A stretch of 64,000 bases of DNA, from the NCBI GenBank assembly GCA_963759735.1, contig CAVXAF010000001.1:512679-576678 (forward strand), given 5' to 3'. This DNA is from Hyphomicrobium_A sp963759735 (GTDB taxonomy: Bacteria; Pseudomonadota; Alphaproteobacteria; Rhizobiales; Hyphomicrobiaceae). A model generated the notes under the pieces. It had not been told where the DNA came from. It searched no databases and saw only the letters and a list, made by a program, of their open reading frames with translations. The translations under genes were made by a program, and so were the position numbers. Positions 1 through 8,428 of the stretch are shown one piece after another; position 1 is the stretch's first letter, and each line of letters opens with the position of its first letter.

Positions 1-1054
1 CGCACTGTCGGAATTACCGAGATCCCTTCCACGGAATTGCTCGACAATCTCGAAGCGACCTTCCCCATCAAGGTGCCACGCCAGAAGGGCCACAACGCCG
101 TCGAAGCCATCGAGGCGATCGTCAATCGGCAATCGAAAGCGCTGGTGTGTCTCGGTGGAAATCTGGCCGTTGCCATGTCCGACCCGGACGTCACCTACCC
201 AGCCATGCGGCAGCTCGATCTCGCCGTGCATATCGCGACGAAATTGAACCGATCGCATCTGCTGATCGCCAAGCAGAGCTTCATCCTACCGTGCCTGGGA
301 CGAACGGAACTCGACATCCAGGAAACGGGACGGCAGAGCGTGTCGGTGGAAGATTCCATGGCCATGGTGCACGCCTCCTCCGGCGGCCTGAAGCCGGCGT
401 CGGAACACCTCAAGTCGGAGCCCGCGATCGTCGCGGGGCTCGCCTTGGCGACGCTGCCCAACTACCCAGATACCGTGGCGCGAACTCGTCGCCGACTACA
501 GCCGCATCCGCGATAAAATCGAAGCGGTGTTCCCGGACTTCTCGGACTTCAACAAGCGCGTTGCCGAACCCGGCGGGTTTCGCTTGTCGGTGCCGGCCTC
601 GCAGCGGGTGTGGAAGACGAAAACAGGCAAGGCGCAGTTTCTCGTCGTCAACGGACTGGAAGAGGATCCGCGCTGCGATCAGCCCGGCGCCCTCATCCTG
701 GCAACGGTGCGCAGCCACGATCAGTACAATACGACCATCTACGGTCTCGACGACCGCTATCGCGGGATCACGGGCCGTCGCGATATCCTCTTTATGAATG
801 CGGCCGATCTGGCGTCGCGTGGTCTACAGCACGGAGACGTGGTCGATGTGGAAACGCTCTGCAACGAGGGCGAGAATCCGCGCACGTTGTCTGGGTTGAC
901 CGCAGTGGCGTTCGACATCGCCGCCGGCTCTGTCGCCACTTACTATCCGGAAGCCAACAGCCTGATCGCCATCGACAACTATGACCGGCGCAGTGGGACG
1001 CCATCGTACAAGTCCGTGCCGGTGTCGGTGACGCGCGCCTCAGCGCCGCCGTGA
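1..1054 (+). pseudogene. FdhF/YdeP-family molybdopterin oxidoreductase, 3' part, one frameshift
   Basis: This is the C-terminal part of a bis-MGD molybdenum oxidoreductase of the FdhF/YdeP type, a cytoplasmic family related to formate dehydrogenase alpha subunits; the substrate of YdeP-like members is not settled. The frame is already open at base 1, so the gene begins outside the window. It runs to about 463 (ending ATLPN), then the homology continues one frame over (IPWRELVADYSRIRDK) to the stop at 1054. Removing one base near 463 restores a continuous protein. The second segment carries the cofactor-binding C-terminal domain, with GKAQFLVVNGL, RSHDQYNTTIYGLDDRYRG and a conserved ATYYPEAN stretch. 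The family call is firm. Whether the shift is real or a sequencing error cannot be decided here. Confidence 0.85.
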
Positions 1055-1312
1055 GGTAGCCGGGCGCCGGGTCTTCGTTGCGTGATCGCGGCGAACACGG
1101 AAAACAAATCGCAAATATCGCCGTAGTCGAGCGGCACAATCCGCTGACGCTGCCGCGGAGGACCTCCGACGCGCGTGGCCTATTCACACAATCCAAAGTT
1201 GTTTGCCGTCAAAACAGTTGGGGTGACTGTCGAACGCCATCGCTGGCCGAGAGCGTCGTTCGGGACGGCGTTACGGCGCGTCCGCAGGGACGAGATCGCA
1301 GAGGCCTTCGAG

Positions 1313-2134
1313 GTGTCGTTCAAAATTTCTTCTCCCGATCACCGTCTCGCGCGCAGGCGCGGTGTTCTGGCTGCATTGTGCGGCGCCGCTCTCTTTGGCC
1401 TCAGCGCGCCCACCGCAGCCCGGCAGCCATACCCCGGCATCCTTGGCGGCGACGACCGGGTTCGTGTCGAGGCTCAGGGGCCGCCGTGGAATGCAATCGG
1501 CCAGGTCAATGTCGGAGGCTACAGACGGGTCGGCAAATGCACCGGCACTCTCGTTGCGCCCAATGTCGTCGTGACGGCTGCCCATTGCGTCGTCGATCCA
1601 CTGCGCGGAGCGCCATTTCCTCTGCACGACATCCATTTTCTCGCCGCCGTGCGTGGCGGGAAGTACAGCGGGCATTCTACCGCGCGCTGTCTGCATTTCT
1701 CGGCCGGCTACGCACTTGCGCCGCCACGCACCCCTGCGACGAAGCCGGTGGAAAGAGTGACATTTGACGATCTGGCAACAGATGTCGTCGAAGTCGTGCT
1801 GCGTGACGAACTCGATGTCGATCCCATGCCGGTCGCTGACGCTGTCGATGACCATCCCGGGCTGAGTCTTATCCATGCTGCCTATCCCGCGGATAAGCGG
1901 ATGGTGCTGTCGGCGCACTTTGGCTGTCAGCTGCTGCGGGCCGATCTCGCGGTGCCGCTGTGGCTGAACGATTGCGACACGCACCCTGCGAGTTCCGGCG
2001 GCCCCGTGCTGGCCAAGGTGAACGGCGCGTTGCAATTGGTGGCCATAATGGTTGCGGCCGGGAACGGCAGCCCCAACGTGGCGGTGCCGATTTCGCGGCT
2101 GAAGCAGGCGATTCTGAACCGATCCTGCCCATAG
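1313..2134 (+). CDS. secreted trypsin-like serine protease
   Basis: Predicted exported S1-fold serine endopeptidase of about 273 residues. A GTG at 1313 is preferred to the upstream GTG at 1175 because it places a twin-arginine-like, hydrophobic signal sequence (HRLARRRGVLAALCGAAL) directly at the N-terminus. The mature part shows the His box TAAHC, a likely Asp in TDVVEVVL, and the Ser box SSGGP followed by the typical C-terminal strand NVAVPISRLK. The Ser box lacks the usual GDSGGP aspartate, as in glutamyl-endopeptidase-like members. The gene stands alone; the next gene is convergent on the minus strand. Substrate is unknown. Confidence 0.85.
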   Translation: MSFKISSPDHRLARRRGVLAALCGAALFGLSAPTAARQPYPGILGGDDRVRVEAQGPPWNAIGQVNVGGYRRVGKCTGTLVAPNVVVTAAHCVVDPLRGAPFPLHDIHFLAAVRGGKYSGHSTARCLHFSAGYALAPPRTPATKPVERVTFDDLATDVVEVVLRDELDVDPMPVADAVDDHPGLSLIHAAYPADKRMVLSAHFGCQLLRADLAVPLWLNDCDTHPASSGGPVLAKVNGALQLVAIMVAAGNGSPNVAVPISRLKQAILNRSCP

Positions 2135-2172
2135 CCTGCCGGTCGCAAAGGCGAGGGGTCGCGACGGTGCCT

Positions 2173-2829
2173 TTAGGCGCCGGTCGCTGACGTGCCGTTG
2201 AAAACCGCCAGCTGAGCAGCGAAAGCCCGCTGGAAGGCGGGCCGCGCTTCGGCACGGGCGACATAGGCGGCGAGGTTTGGATGGACCACCAGCAGGTCGG
2301 ATCCCTTCAACCGCTGCAGCACGTGCACCATCATCAGGTCGCCGGCGCTGAACGCGCCATCGAGCCACTCGGCATCGCCGAGGCGAGCGGAAAGCTCGTC
2401 CAGCTTTGCGCGGACGCGATCCTCGACGATAGGCAATCGCTCGCTGCTCCAGTGCTTGTCGCCCTCCACAAGCCTGGCGTTGGCGCGCTCGTTGATTGGT
2501 GACTCTATCGTGCTGAGCGCAGCAAACATCCACGCGATGGCGCGCGCCCGTGCGTTCCCATCCTCTGGCAGCAGCCCCGGGTGCAGTTCCGCGATGTGAA
2601 GCACGATTGCACCCGACTCGAACAGGGAGAGATCGCCCTCTTCATAGGTCGGGATCTGCCCGAAAGGATGCAGCGCCAGATGCGCGGGCTGCTTCATCTC
2701 AGCGAACGAAACCAGGCGAACGTCGTATGGCTGGCCGACTTCTTCGAGCGCCCAGCGCACGCGCATGTCACGCGCCAGTCCCCGGCCGCGATCGGGCGAA
2801 CGTTCAAAGGCGGTGATGGTGGGGCGCAT
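2173..2829 (-). CDS. glutathione S-transferase family protein
   Basis: Soluble protein of about 218 residues with the two-domain GST layout. The N-terminal thioredoxin-like domain (about 1-80) contains the cis-proline segment FGQIPTYEEGDLSLFESGAI, in which the ES pair contacts the glutathione gamma-glutamyl group. An all-helical C-terminal domain includes the FSAGDLMMVHVL N-capping region. The start at 2829 (MRPTITAFERSP) is chosen because residues encoded upstream do not fit the fold. Likely roles are glutathione conjugation or dehalogenation-type chemistry in the cytoplasm; the substrate cannot be read from sequence. It is transcribed alone. Confidence 0.9.
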   Translation of the reverse strand: MRPTITAFERSPDRGRGLARDMRVRWALEEVGQPYDVRLVSFAEMKQPAHLALHPFGQIPTYEEGDLSLFESGAIVLHIAELHPGLLPEDGNARARAIAWMFAALSTIESPINERANARLVEGDKHWSSERLPIVEDRVRAKLDELSARLGDAEWLDGAFSAGDLMMVHVLQRLKGSDLLVVHPNLAAYVARAEARPAFQRAFAAQLAVFNGTSATGA

Positions 2830-2969
2830 TGGCAAGGTTCCGGGGCTGGTTGCACAATGAAATCGTGCCACTTGCGGGAGACAGCTGCATCGATGAGAAG
2901 CGAGAGGTGGGAAAGAAATCTCTCTGCAGCTTTCCGGCGCATTGGATCGCCGTCTTTCCCACCCTTAAC

Positions 2970-3113
2970 CTAAGCCTTGTTGGACTTACCGCCCTTCGAA
3001 GGCTTGGCAAAAGTCGAGGTCACGGATGAAGCCGCTGGGCCTGCGCTTTTTCCGGCCGCAGATTTCTTGGGTTTGCGAATTTCTTTGTTCGATCGTACTT
3101 GGCCCTTGGCCAT
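2970..3113 (-). CDS. 47-residue lysine-rich protein
   Basis: A very small basic protein beginning MAKGQVRSNKEIRKPKK and ending GGKSNKA. A strong Shine-Dalgarno AGGAGG lies 6 to 7 bases upstream of the ATG at 3113, which is the main reason to accept it. Short proteins starting MAKGQ.RSN.E.KKPKK recur in Hyphomicrobiales and related groups and are annotated as hypothetical. High Lys and Ser/Ala content without a hydrophobic segment suggests a soluble, possibly disordered, nucleic-acid-binding peptide; that is inference. It is isolated from its neighbours. Confidence 0.75.
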   Translation of the reverse strand: MAKGQVRSNKEIRKPKKSAAGKSAGPAASSVTSTFAKPSKGGKSNKA

Positions 3114-3287
3114 GGTCCGCCTCCTGCAAGCTTGCGAAGTTGTTTAAGCCAGACTGTCGTACACTGACTTCGCCGTGAGATCGAGGCGTGCAGCGCGCGG
3201 CGACGTTGGATGTCGCGATCGCTGCAGAATGGCGTCTGCCTAATCTGAGCCACGGCGAGCCGTGCAGGGTCGGAACGCTACGGGAAT

Positions 3288-3713
3288 TTAACAGTGCAAC
3301 CCGGGTAGCGCGCAGACGATGATCAGATGGTTCAAGTCCCCGATCCGCGTGTAGAATACCTTGCTCGCCCGTTCCTTGATGAGCGATATGCCGAAGCCGC
3401 CCGGGTCGCCGTTCAGCAAGTCACGCTCAGCCGGCATTTCCCAGTCCCGCATGTCGAAGAATGCGCCGTTGTCTGTTATCGCAGCTCGGGCACAGCCCGG
3501 GTGGAGCGTGAGATCTACCACGGTAAGGGGTTGGGGCGTGTGTTTGAGGCCATAGCTCATGAGGTTGGCCAGAACCTCATTGAGGCACAGCTTGATGTCA
3601 GCCGCTAATTTCGGGTCGAGGCCACTTGCCGCGCACCTGCTGTCGAGCCAGCCGTTGAAGCGCGTGACGTCGGATGCCGTGAGGTTGAGGCTCATCCGAC
3701 TGGTCTCACTCAT
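3288..3713 (-). CDS. anti-sigma regulatory factor, RsbW-like serine kinase
   Basis: A 141-residue GHKL-fold ATPase of the RsbW/SpoIIAB type, which would phosphorylate a STAS antagonist or sequester a sigma factor or other target. Visible motifs are the N box (LCLNEVLANLMSYG), the G1 box (ITDNGAFFD) and the G2 box (GGFGISLIKERA). The ATG overlaps the stop of the upstream STAS gene (ATGA at 3713-3710), so the two are translationally coupled. Together with the STAS protein and the divergent SpoIIE phosphatase it makes a complete partner-switching set. No sigma factor gene is visible nearby, so the controlled target lies elsewhere. Confidence 0.9.
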   Translation of the reverse strand: MSETSRMSLNLTASDVTRFNGWLDSRCAASGLDPKLAADIKLCLNEVLANLMSYGLKHTPQPLTVVDLTLHPGCARAAITDNGAFFDMRDWEMPAERDLLNGDPGGFGISLIKERASKVFYTRIGDLNHLIIVCALPGLHC

Positions 3714-4048
3714 CTAGTACACTCTGCGATTGCGGCGGTCTGGTCGGCAGCGACAGGTACAATCGTATCGACACCCGTAGATCGCAAAACCTTTCGCGCA
3801 TCAGCGTTGAGACCGTAGACCACCAGACGTCCGTTTCGCTTGCCGATCGCCCGAGCTGTCTTTACCAAAACCCTTATCCCGATCGACGCGAGAAACGTTA
3901 CGCCGTCGAAGCTGATGATGACCTTATCGTGCGTCTCCGATATCGAGCTGAGCGGTGTCTCGACGTCGTTGGCTCCGGCGATATCCAGCGGTCCGACCAG
4001 CTTAACCAGCAGAATACCTCCGGGAAGGCCAACTTGTTCCAAGCGCAT
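3710..4048 (-). CDS. STAS-domain anti-sigma factor antagonist
   Basis: A 112-residue single STAS domain, like RsbV/SpoIIAA. It would be phosphorylated by the coupled anti-sigma kinase and dephosphorylated by a PP2C/SpoIIE phosphatase. The segment DGVTFLASIGIRVLVKTAR contains the serine (in ASIG) at the position of the usual phosphorylation site. The start is fixed by an AGGAGG Shine-Dalgarno 6 bases upstream of ATG 4048. It sits between glutaminase (79 bp upstream) and the anti-sigma kinase (4-base overlap), so the three probably form one transcription unit. Confidence 0.9.
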   Translation of the reverse strand: MRLEQVGLPGGILLVKLVGPLDIAGANDVETPLSSISETHDKVIISFDGVTFLASIGIRVLVKTARAIGKRNGRLVVYGLNADARKVLRSTGVDTIVPVAADQTAAIAECTR

Positions 4049-4127
4049 TTGTTCCTCCTTTGCCTCGGTTCGCCGGCCAGCGGCGCGAGACTCATTGTTT
4101 GAAATTCTGCTGGTTTGCGTCCGAGGA

Positions 4128-5231
4128 CTAAGCCTCGCCCGGGTCGAAGAACGAGTTTACAAATGCAGACCCGGTGTTGGTGAGGTCGAAGGCGTGCAGG
4201 CCCAAGACGTTCGACATCATCTTAAAGCTCTCGATACCACGCACTGAATTGCCGTTCCGATCGAGCCGCGGCGAGTAGGAGCCGACACCGAGCTGACGGT
4301 TGACGACGCCCATGATGCCTCCGCCGACGCCGCTCTTGGCGGGAATGCCGACCTCATACGTCCAGCCGCCCGAATAGTCGTACATGCCGCACGAGAACAT
4401 GACCGATTGGGTGTCGCGCACCGCGTCGATGTCGAAGACCTGCTCGCGCGTCACGGGATGGACGCCGAGGTTGGCGACAGTAGCCGCCATAAGGGCGAGA
4501 TCTGTCGCCGTCACCATGATCGAGCACTGTCTGAAATAGAGATCCAGCGCCGGTTCGACCGGCTCCTGCAGCGCGCCGGCGCTCAGCAGCAAATGCCCGA
4601 TGGCGCGGTTGCGGTGGCCCGTCAGCGCTTCGGATCTGTAGACATCCTCATTCAAGCGGAGCTGGCGCCCGGCCGCCTGCGAGAACCGCTCGAGCAGATG
4701 ATCGAACGCGGCTTCGGCTCCGAGTGCATCGCGCAGCATCCCCGACACGGCAATGGCGCCAGCGTTCACCATCGGATTGTACGGCCGGCGCGTGACGGGA
4801 CTGAACTCGATGGCATTGAAAGGGTCGCCGCTCGGCTCGACACCGACGCGTGACAACACTTCCTTGCGTCCGCACAGCTCCAAGGCCATGCAGTACGTCA
4901 GCGCCTTCGATGTTGACTGGATCGTAAACTCGAAATCGGCGTCGCCGATCTTATGGACCTTGCCCTGCGCCGTTGCGATGGCGATGCCAAATGAGTTTGG
5001 GGGGACCTTAGCCAGCTCGGGGATGTAGTCGGCAAGCGCACCTTCTTCGTTCGGGCGCGCTCGGGCGTAGATGTCCGCCAGCATCTCATCGACGCGAGAG
5101 GATTTGCTTACCGCTATTGGGGGCTCGGACGCTGGCGCCGCGGGCGATGGGTGCCCGTTGGCCAATTTCGGCTCGCCGACTAAGTTGACCGGCGGTGCCG
5201 GCGTCGGATCCTCTGCTCGCTTCCAGATCAT
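4128..5231 (-). CDS. glsA: glutaminase A
   Basis: Serine-dependent beta-lactamase-fold glutaminase of about 367 residues, converting glutamine to glutamate and ammonia. Recognisable are the catalytic STSK tetrad after FEFTIQ, the NPMVNAGAIA motif, and the C-terminal YSGGWTYEVGIPAKSGVGGG segment. The core family is about 310 residues; here a roughly 50-residue Pro/Ala-rich N-terminal extension precedes it. The ATG at 5231 is chosen over a TTG at 5240. The gene is followed on the same strand by STAS and anti-sigma genes. Other glutaminases are known fused to STAS domains, so an association of glutamine metabolism with this regulatory fold is plausible. Confidence 0.93.
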   Translation of the reverse strand: MIWKRAEDPTPAPPVNLVGEPKLANGHPSPAAPASEPPIAVSKSSRVDEMLADIYARARPNEEGALADYIPELAKVPPNSFGIAIATAQGKVHKIGDADFEFTIQSTSKALTYCMALELCGRKEVLSRVGVEPSGDPFNAIEFSPVTRRPYNPMVNAGAIAVSGMLRDALGAEAAFDHLLERFSQAAGRQLRLNEDVYRSEALTGHRNRAIGHLLLSAGALQEPVEPALDLYFRQCSIMVTATDLALMAATVANLGVHPVTREQVFDIDAVRDTQSVMFSCGMYDYSGGWTYEVGIPAKSGVGGGIMGVVNRQLGVGSYSPRLDRNGNSVRGIESFKMMSNVLGLHAFDLTNTGSAFVNSFFDPGEA

Positions 5232-5236
5232 TCGAC

Positions 5237-5467
5237 TCAAAGCCTATGGTTTAAGCAATCACCCGCCCAATTTTTGAGCGCGAGGCTGCACAACAAAACA
5301 CCGCCTACGGCAAGTCCTTGAGCGAGATAGAAGTTTATTGTGATCTCGTCGCCCCGCTCCAATCCGCGCAATGTTTGTGCCAATCGTGGATCAAATGTTG
5401 AGGGTGCGCCTAGCGGTCGGGCGGCTTTGACAATCGTGCTGGACGCGCGCCGCGTTCCGGGCAGCAT
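5237..5467 (-). CDS. possible 76-residue single-span membrane protein (doubtful)
   Basis: An open frame ending 6 bases before the glutaminase ATG, with a plausible hydrophobic segment (YLAQGLAVGGVLLCSLAL) near its C-terminus. No clear ribosome binding site precedes the ATG at 5467. The interval also has to carry the promoters for two divergent operons. It does not overlap the CHASE2 gene if that starts at 5520. It may be a small membrane partner or chance. Confidence 0.25.
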   Translation of the reverse strand: MLPGTRRASSTIVKAARPLGAPSTFDPRLAQTLRGLERGDEITINFYLAQGLAVGGVLLCSLALKNWAGDCLNHRL

Positions 5468-5519
5468 ACCGGTATGGCTCCGGGCTCGTGGTCCACCGGG
5501 CCGCCGCCTAGGAGAAAAC

Positions 5520-7601
5520 GTGAGGAGTTCACCGGTATACTACGCGGGTTTGATTGCCTTCGTACTCTTCGCGGCAGCAGCTGCGCGGCATTGGGATCCG
5601 AACATGGCCCAGCGGGTGCGGGCCATCGCCTTCGACACCTACCAGCAATTGTCGCCGCGCCAATACGATCCCGCCACGCCAATCCGCATCGTGGATATCG
5701 ACGACGCTTCGCTGGCAGCGCATGGCCAATGGCCGTGGCCGCGCAACGATCTCGCAACCCTTGTATCGCGCCTCAATGAGCTGGGCGCCGTCGCCATCAT
5801 CTTCGACATGGTGTTCCCCGAACCCGACAGGCTTTCTCCCGAGCAGATTGCCATTCGCTTGCCCGCCGACACGGCGCTCATCGAGGCCAAGAAGGTGTTG
5901 TCGGCCGCGCCGACCAACGATAGGGCATTTGCCGACGCAATGGCCGGCGCCGGCGTTGTTCTCGCCTTTGCGGGTGTGCAGGGCGCGGGCCCGGTGCGTC
6001 TTCCCCGGCTGGTCGCCGAGCTCGAGTATAAGGGAGATGATCCGCGCCTGTTTGTGCCGGCCTTCCGGACCGCGGTCGTCAATCTCCCAGTGCTATCGGC
6101 CAAGGAAGCGGGCTCTGGGTTCAACAACTGGATCCCAGAGCAGGATCAGGTCATCCGCAAGCTGCCACTGCTCATCCGCGTCGGCGACGCGCTCTACCCG
6201 TCGATTGCCGCCGAGGGGCTGCGCGTTGCACAAGGGATCTCCAATTATCTCGTCGTTTCCTCGGGATCCGGCGGCACGCAGTCTTTCGGGAAACGGACCG
6301 GAATCGCCAAGATCCTTATCGGCAACGCCACCATACCGACCGATGGCAGTGGTCAGATGTGGCTACGGTTCACGCATTCCGATGCACGCCGCTACATCTC
6401 TGCCCTGACCGTGCTGGATCTCACCGTGGCGCCCGAGGCGATCAAGGGGAAAATTGTCGTCGTCGGGACGAGCGCTGCCGGCCTTCTCGATGTCCGTGCA
6501 ACGCCCCTCGACCCGTCTATGCCGGGGGTGGAGGCGCATGCGCAGGCCATCGAGCAGATGCTGAGTGGCGATTTTCTCTCGCGACCCGACTTCGCGACCG
6601 GTGCCGAGATCGTCTTCACGCTCTTGGCCGGCCTCCTGCTTGCCGGCGCCGTCTATTACACCGGCGCCGCCAACGGCGCCGTGATCGGCGGCATCGCTGT
6701 CGCTATGGTACTCGGCGTTTCTTTCTTCGCGTTCAAACAAGCGGGCTGGCTGATAGACCCCACCTATCCGACGCTGACGTTGAGCGCAGTGTATCTCGCC
6801 GGTACGAGCTATCTGCGCCTCGTAACCGAGCTGGAGCGAAACCGCGGGCGCGCGAAGTTGCAGAGGATTGCGCGCGAAATGGAGGCCGCTTCGCAAATCC
6901 AGCGCTCCTTCCTGCCTAAGGCCGACTTGGAAGGACCGCTGCACAAGAAGTTCAACCTCTTTGCAACGATGAAGCCGGCGAAGGACATCGGCGGCGACTT
7001 CTACGACTACTTCATGATCGCCGAAAACAAGCTCGGCTTCGCGGTCGGCGACGTGTCCGGCAAGGGCGTTCCCGCCGCGCTCTTCATGAGCGTCTCGCGC
7101 ACGGTTCTGCGCACCATCGCCTTCGAGGGCGGAGAGCCTGGCGACGTCCTTGCCCGCGTCAACGTCATCCTGGCACGCGACAATACCGAGGGGATGTTCG
7201 TCACCCTCTTCTACGCAATTCTGGACCTCGACACCGGCACGGTGCAGATCTCCAGCGCCGGGCATGACGACCTGTTCCTGCTCACCGGCAGCGATGAACT
7301 AGAGTTGCTGCAGCACACGGGGCCGGCCGTCGGACTCTTCGATGGAGCACAGTACGCGACAGTCACGCGCCAGCTCGGCAGCGGCGAGTTGGTGTTTGTG
7401 CTGACCGACGGCGTCACTGAAGCGTTCAACATAGACGGCCGCGTATTCACGGTCGAGCGGCTGGCGAGGTTCCTCCGAAAGTGCAAACGCACGGACGCGC
7501 GGACCATCGTTGAATCCGTGACCAAAGAGGTCACCACCTTCTCTGAAGGTACCGAACAGTCCGACGACATCACGTGTCTAGCCGTGCAGTTTCGGGCGTG
7601 A
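5520..7601 (+). CDS. CHASE2-sensor SpoIIE/PP2C serine phosphatase
   Basis: A 693-residue membrane receptor phosphatase. A GTG at 5520 preceded by GGAG (5511-5514) is the likely start; the frame is open further upstream but without a signal. It has an N-terminal membrane segment, a CHASE2 extracytoplasmic domain (about 25-330; IDDASLAAHGQWPWPR, GAVAIIFDMVF, PGVEAHAQAIEQML), and then three closely spaced membrane spans (about 365-440). A PP2C/SpoIIE domain follows (about 450-690) with metal-binding Asp motifs GGDFYDYF, GDVSGKGVPAA, LTDGVTEAFN and QSDDITCLAV. The expected role is to dephosphorylate the STAS antagonist encoded divergently, coupling an envelope signal to the partner switch. Confidence 0.93.
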   Translation: MRSSPVYYAGLIAFVLFAAAAARHWDPNMAQRVRAIAFDTYQQLSPRQYDPATPIRIVDIDDASLAAHGQWPWPRNDLATLVSRLNELGAVAIIFDMVFPEPDRLSPEQIAIRLPADTALIEAKKVLSAAPTNDRAFADAMAGAGVVLAFAGVQGAGPVRLPRLVAELEYKGDDPRLFVPAFRTAVVNLPVLSAKEAGSGFNNWIPEQDQVIRKLPLLIRVGDALYPSIAAEGLRVAQGISNYLVVSSGSGGTQSFGKRTGIAKILIGNATIPTDGSGQMWLRFTHSDARRYISALTVLDLTVAPEAIKGKIVVVGTSAAGLLDVRATPLDPSMPGVEAHAQAIEQMLSGDFLSRPDFATGAEIVFTLLAGLLLAGAVYYTGAANGAVIGGIAVAMVLGVSFFAFKQAGWLIDPTYPTLTLSAVYLAGTSYLRLVTELERNRGRAKLQRIAREMEAASQIQRSFLPKADLEGPLHKKFNLFATMKPAKDIGGDFYDYFMIAENKLGFAVGDVSGKGVPAALFMSVSRTVLRTIAFEGGEPGDVLARVNVILARDNTEGMFVTLFYAILDLDTGTVQISSAGHDDLFLLTGSDELELLQHTGPAVGLFDGAQYATVTRQLGSGELVFVLTDGVTEAFNIDGRVFTVERLARFLRKCKRTDARTIVESVTKEVTTFSEGTEQSDDITCLAVQFRA

Positions 7602-7603
7602 GC

Positions 7604-8428
7604 CTACTCGGTGTCACCACCACCGTGATGATGCTGCTTGTGATGGTGTTTGTGATGGTGCTTGGGCGGACACCCGTACTTCGATTTGAACCCGGTGCTC
7701 GCGTAGCCGAAGCTCGAGCCCCCGCCCCCCCATCCGCCCCATGGACCTTTGGGTGGGCACGTGGCGGCAGCGGGGATCGCGAACGTGCCGTTCTGAGTCT
7801 CATTGAGACCGCGGAAGCGTGGGAGGGGGTCCTGTCCTGAAGCGACGACGGTGAAGAAGTAGTCGAGGACAAGGTTGAGGGAGGGCGTCGGCAGCAGCAG
7901 CGAGGCCATCATTTGCGGCGGGATGGCCATTGGCTCGCCGATGACGCCGCCGGGACTCACCACTACGAAAGTCCCCGGCGTATTGAGAGAGCGGCAGCCG
8001 AGGGGCGTGCAGACGTCGAGCGCGCCTTCGAGGAGCGCGAATATCTCATAGCCGCGAATGTCGACGAAGCCTTCGATGACCGTGCCGCGCACGCCGACCG
8101 TCGCCTGCGGGGTTTTCACGGTGTGGCTGCCCGCCGCGTCGCCGGTGACGTAGCGAAAAGCGCCCTTCGTGACCTCGATGACGATGTTCTCCTTGCCGCT
8201 CTCCGTATCGTAGTTGGCGCGGCGCACCGCTACGGTCGTATCGGTGCCCGCCTTTACGCTCGTATTGTCGCGGAACAGGATCTGTTTGCCGGTTCCGGCG
8301 GTGTTCACCCGGTCGCCAGCGGCGGCGATCTTCGTCTGCGCGAGCGACAGCGACGAGCCGAGCGGCATCGTCGCGAACGTCATGGCCAGTGCTAGCAAGC
8401 CACTGCGGAGGTGGGCGGGCATCGACAT
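7604..8428 (-). CDS. secreted FecR-domain protein with histidine-rich tail
   Basis: A 274-residue exported protein with a signal peptide (residues 1-31, ending SLSLAQ). A FecR domain follows (about 32-150; AGDRVNTAGTGKQILFRDNT, TPQATVGVRGTVIEG). The C-terminus is Gly- and His-rich, with clusters HHHKHHHKQHHH. FecR domains of this secreted kind occur in Alphaproteobacteria next to CHASE2 receptors, and periplasmic contact with the CHASE2 domain is a reasonable inference. Its ATG overlaps the stop of the upstream TPR/barrel gene (TGATG). It ends 2 bases from the stop of the convergent CHASE2-SpoIIE gene. The His tail could bind metal. Confidence 0.85.
   Translation of the reverse strand: MSMPAHLRSGLLALAMTFATMPLGSSLSLAQTKIAAAGDRVNTAGTGKQILFRDNTSVKAGTDTTVAVRRANYDTESGKENIVIEVTKGAFRYVTGDAAGSHTVKTPQATVGVRGTVIEGFVDIRGYEIFALLEGALDVCTPLGCRSLNTPGTFVVVSPGGVIGEPMAIPPQMMASLLLPTPSLNLVLDYFFTVVASGQDPLPRFRGLNETQNGTFAIPAAATCPPKGPWGGWGGGGSSFGYASTGFKSKYGCPPKHHHKHHHKQHHHGGGDTE

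Noticed and set aside
1271..2533. 420-codon minus-strand open frame across the protease and into the GST gene
   Set aside because: Arg/Pro-rich composition, no family, and it runs antisense to a clear trypsin-like protease and in a wrong frame through a clear GST.
6363..7265. 300-codon minus-strand open frame
   Set aside because: Entirely antisense to the CHASE2-SpoIIE gene, whose motifs are intact.
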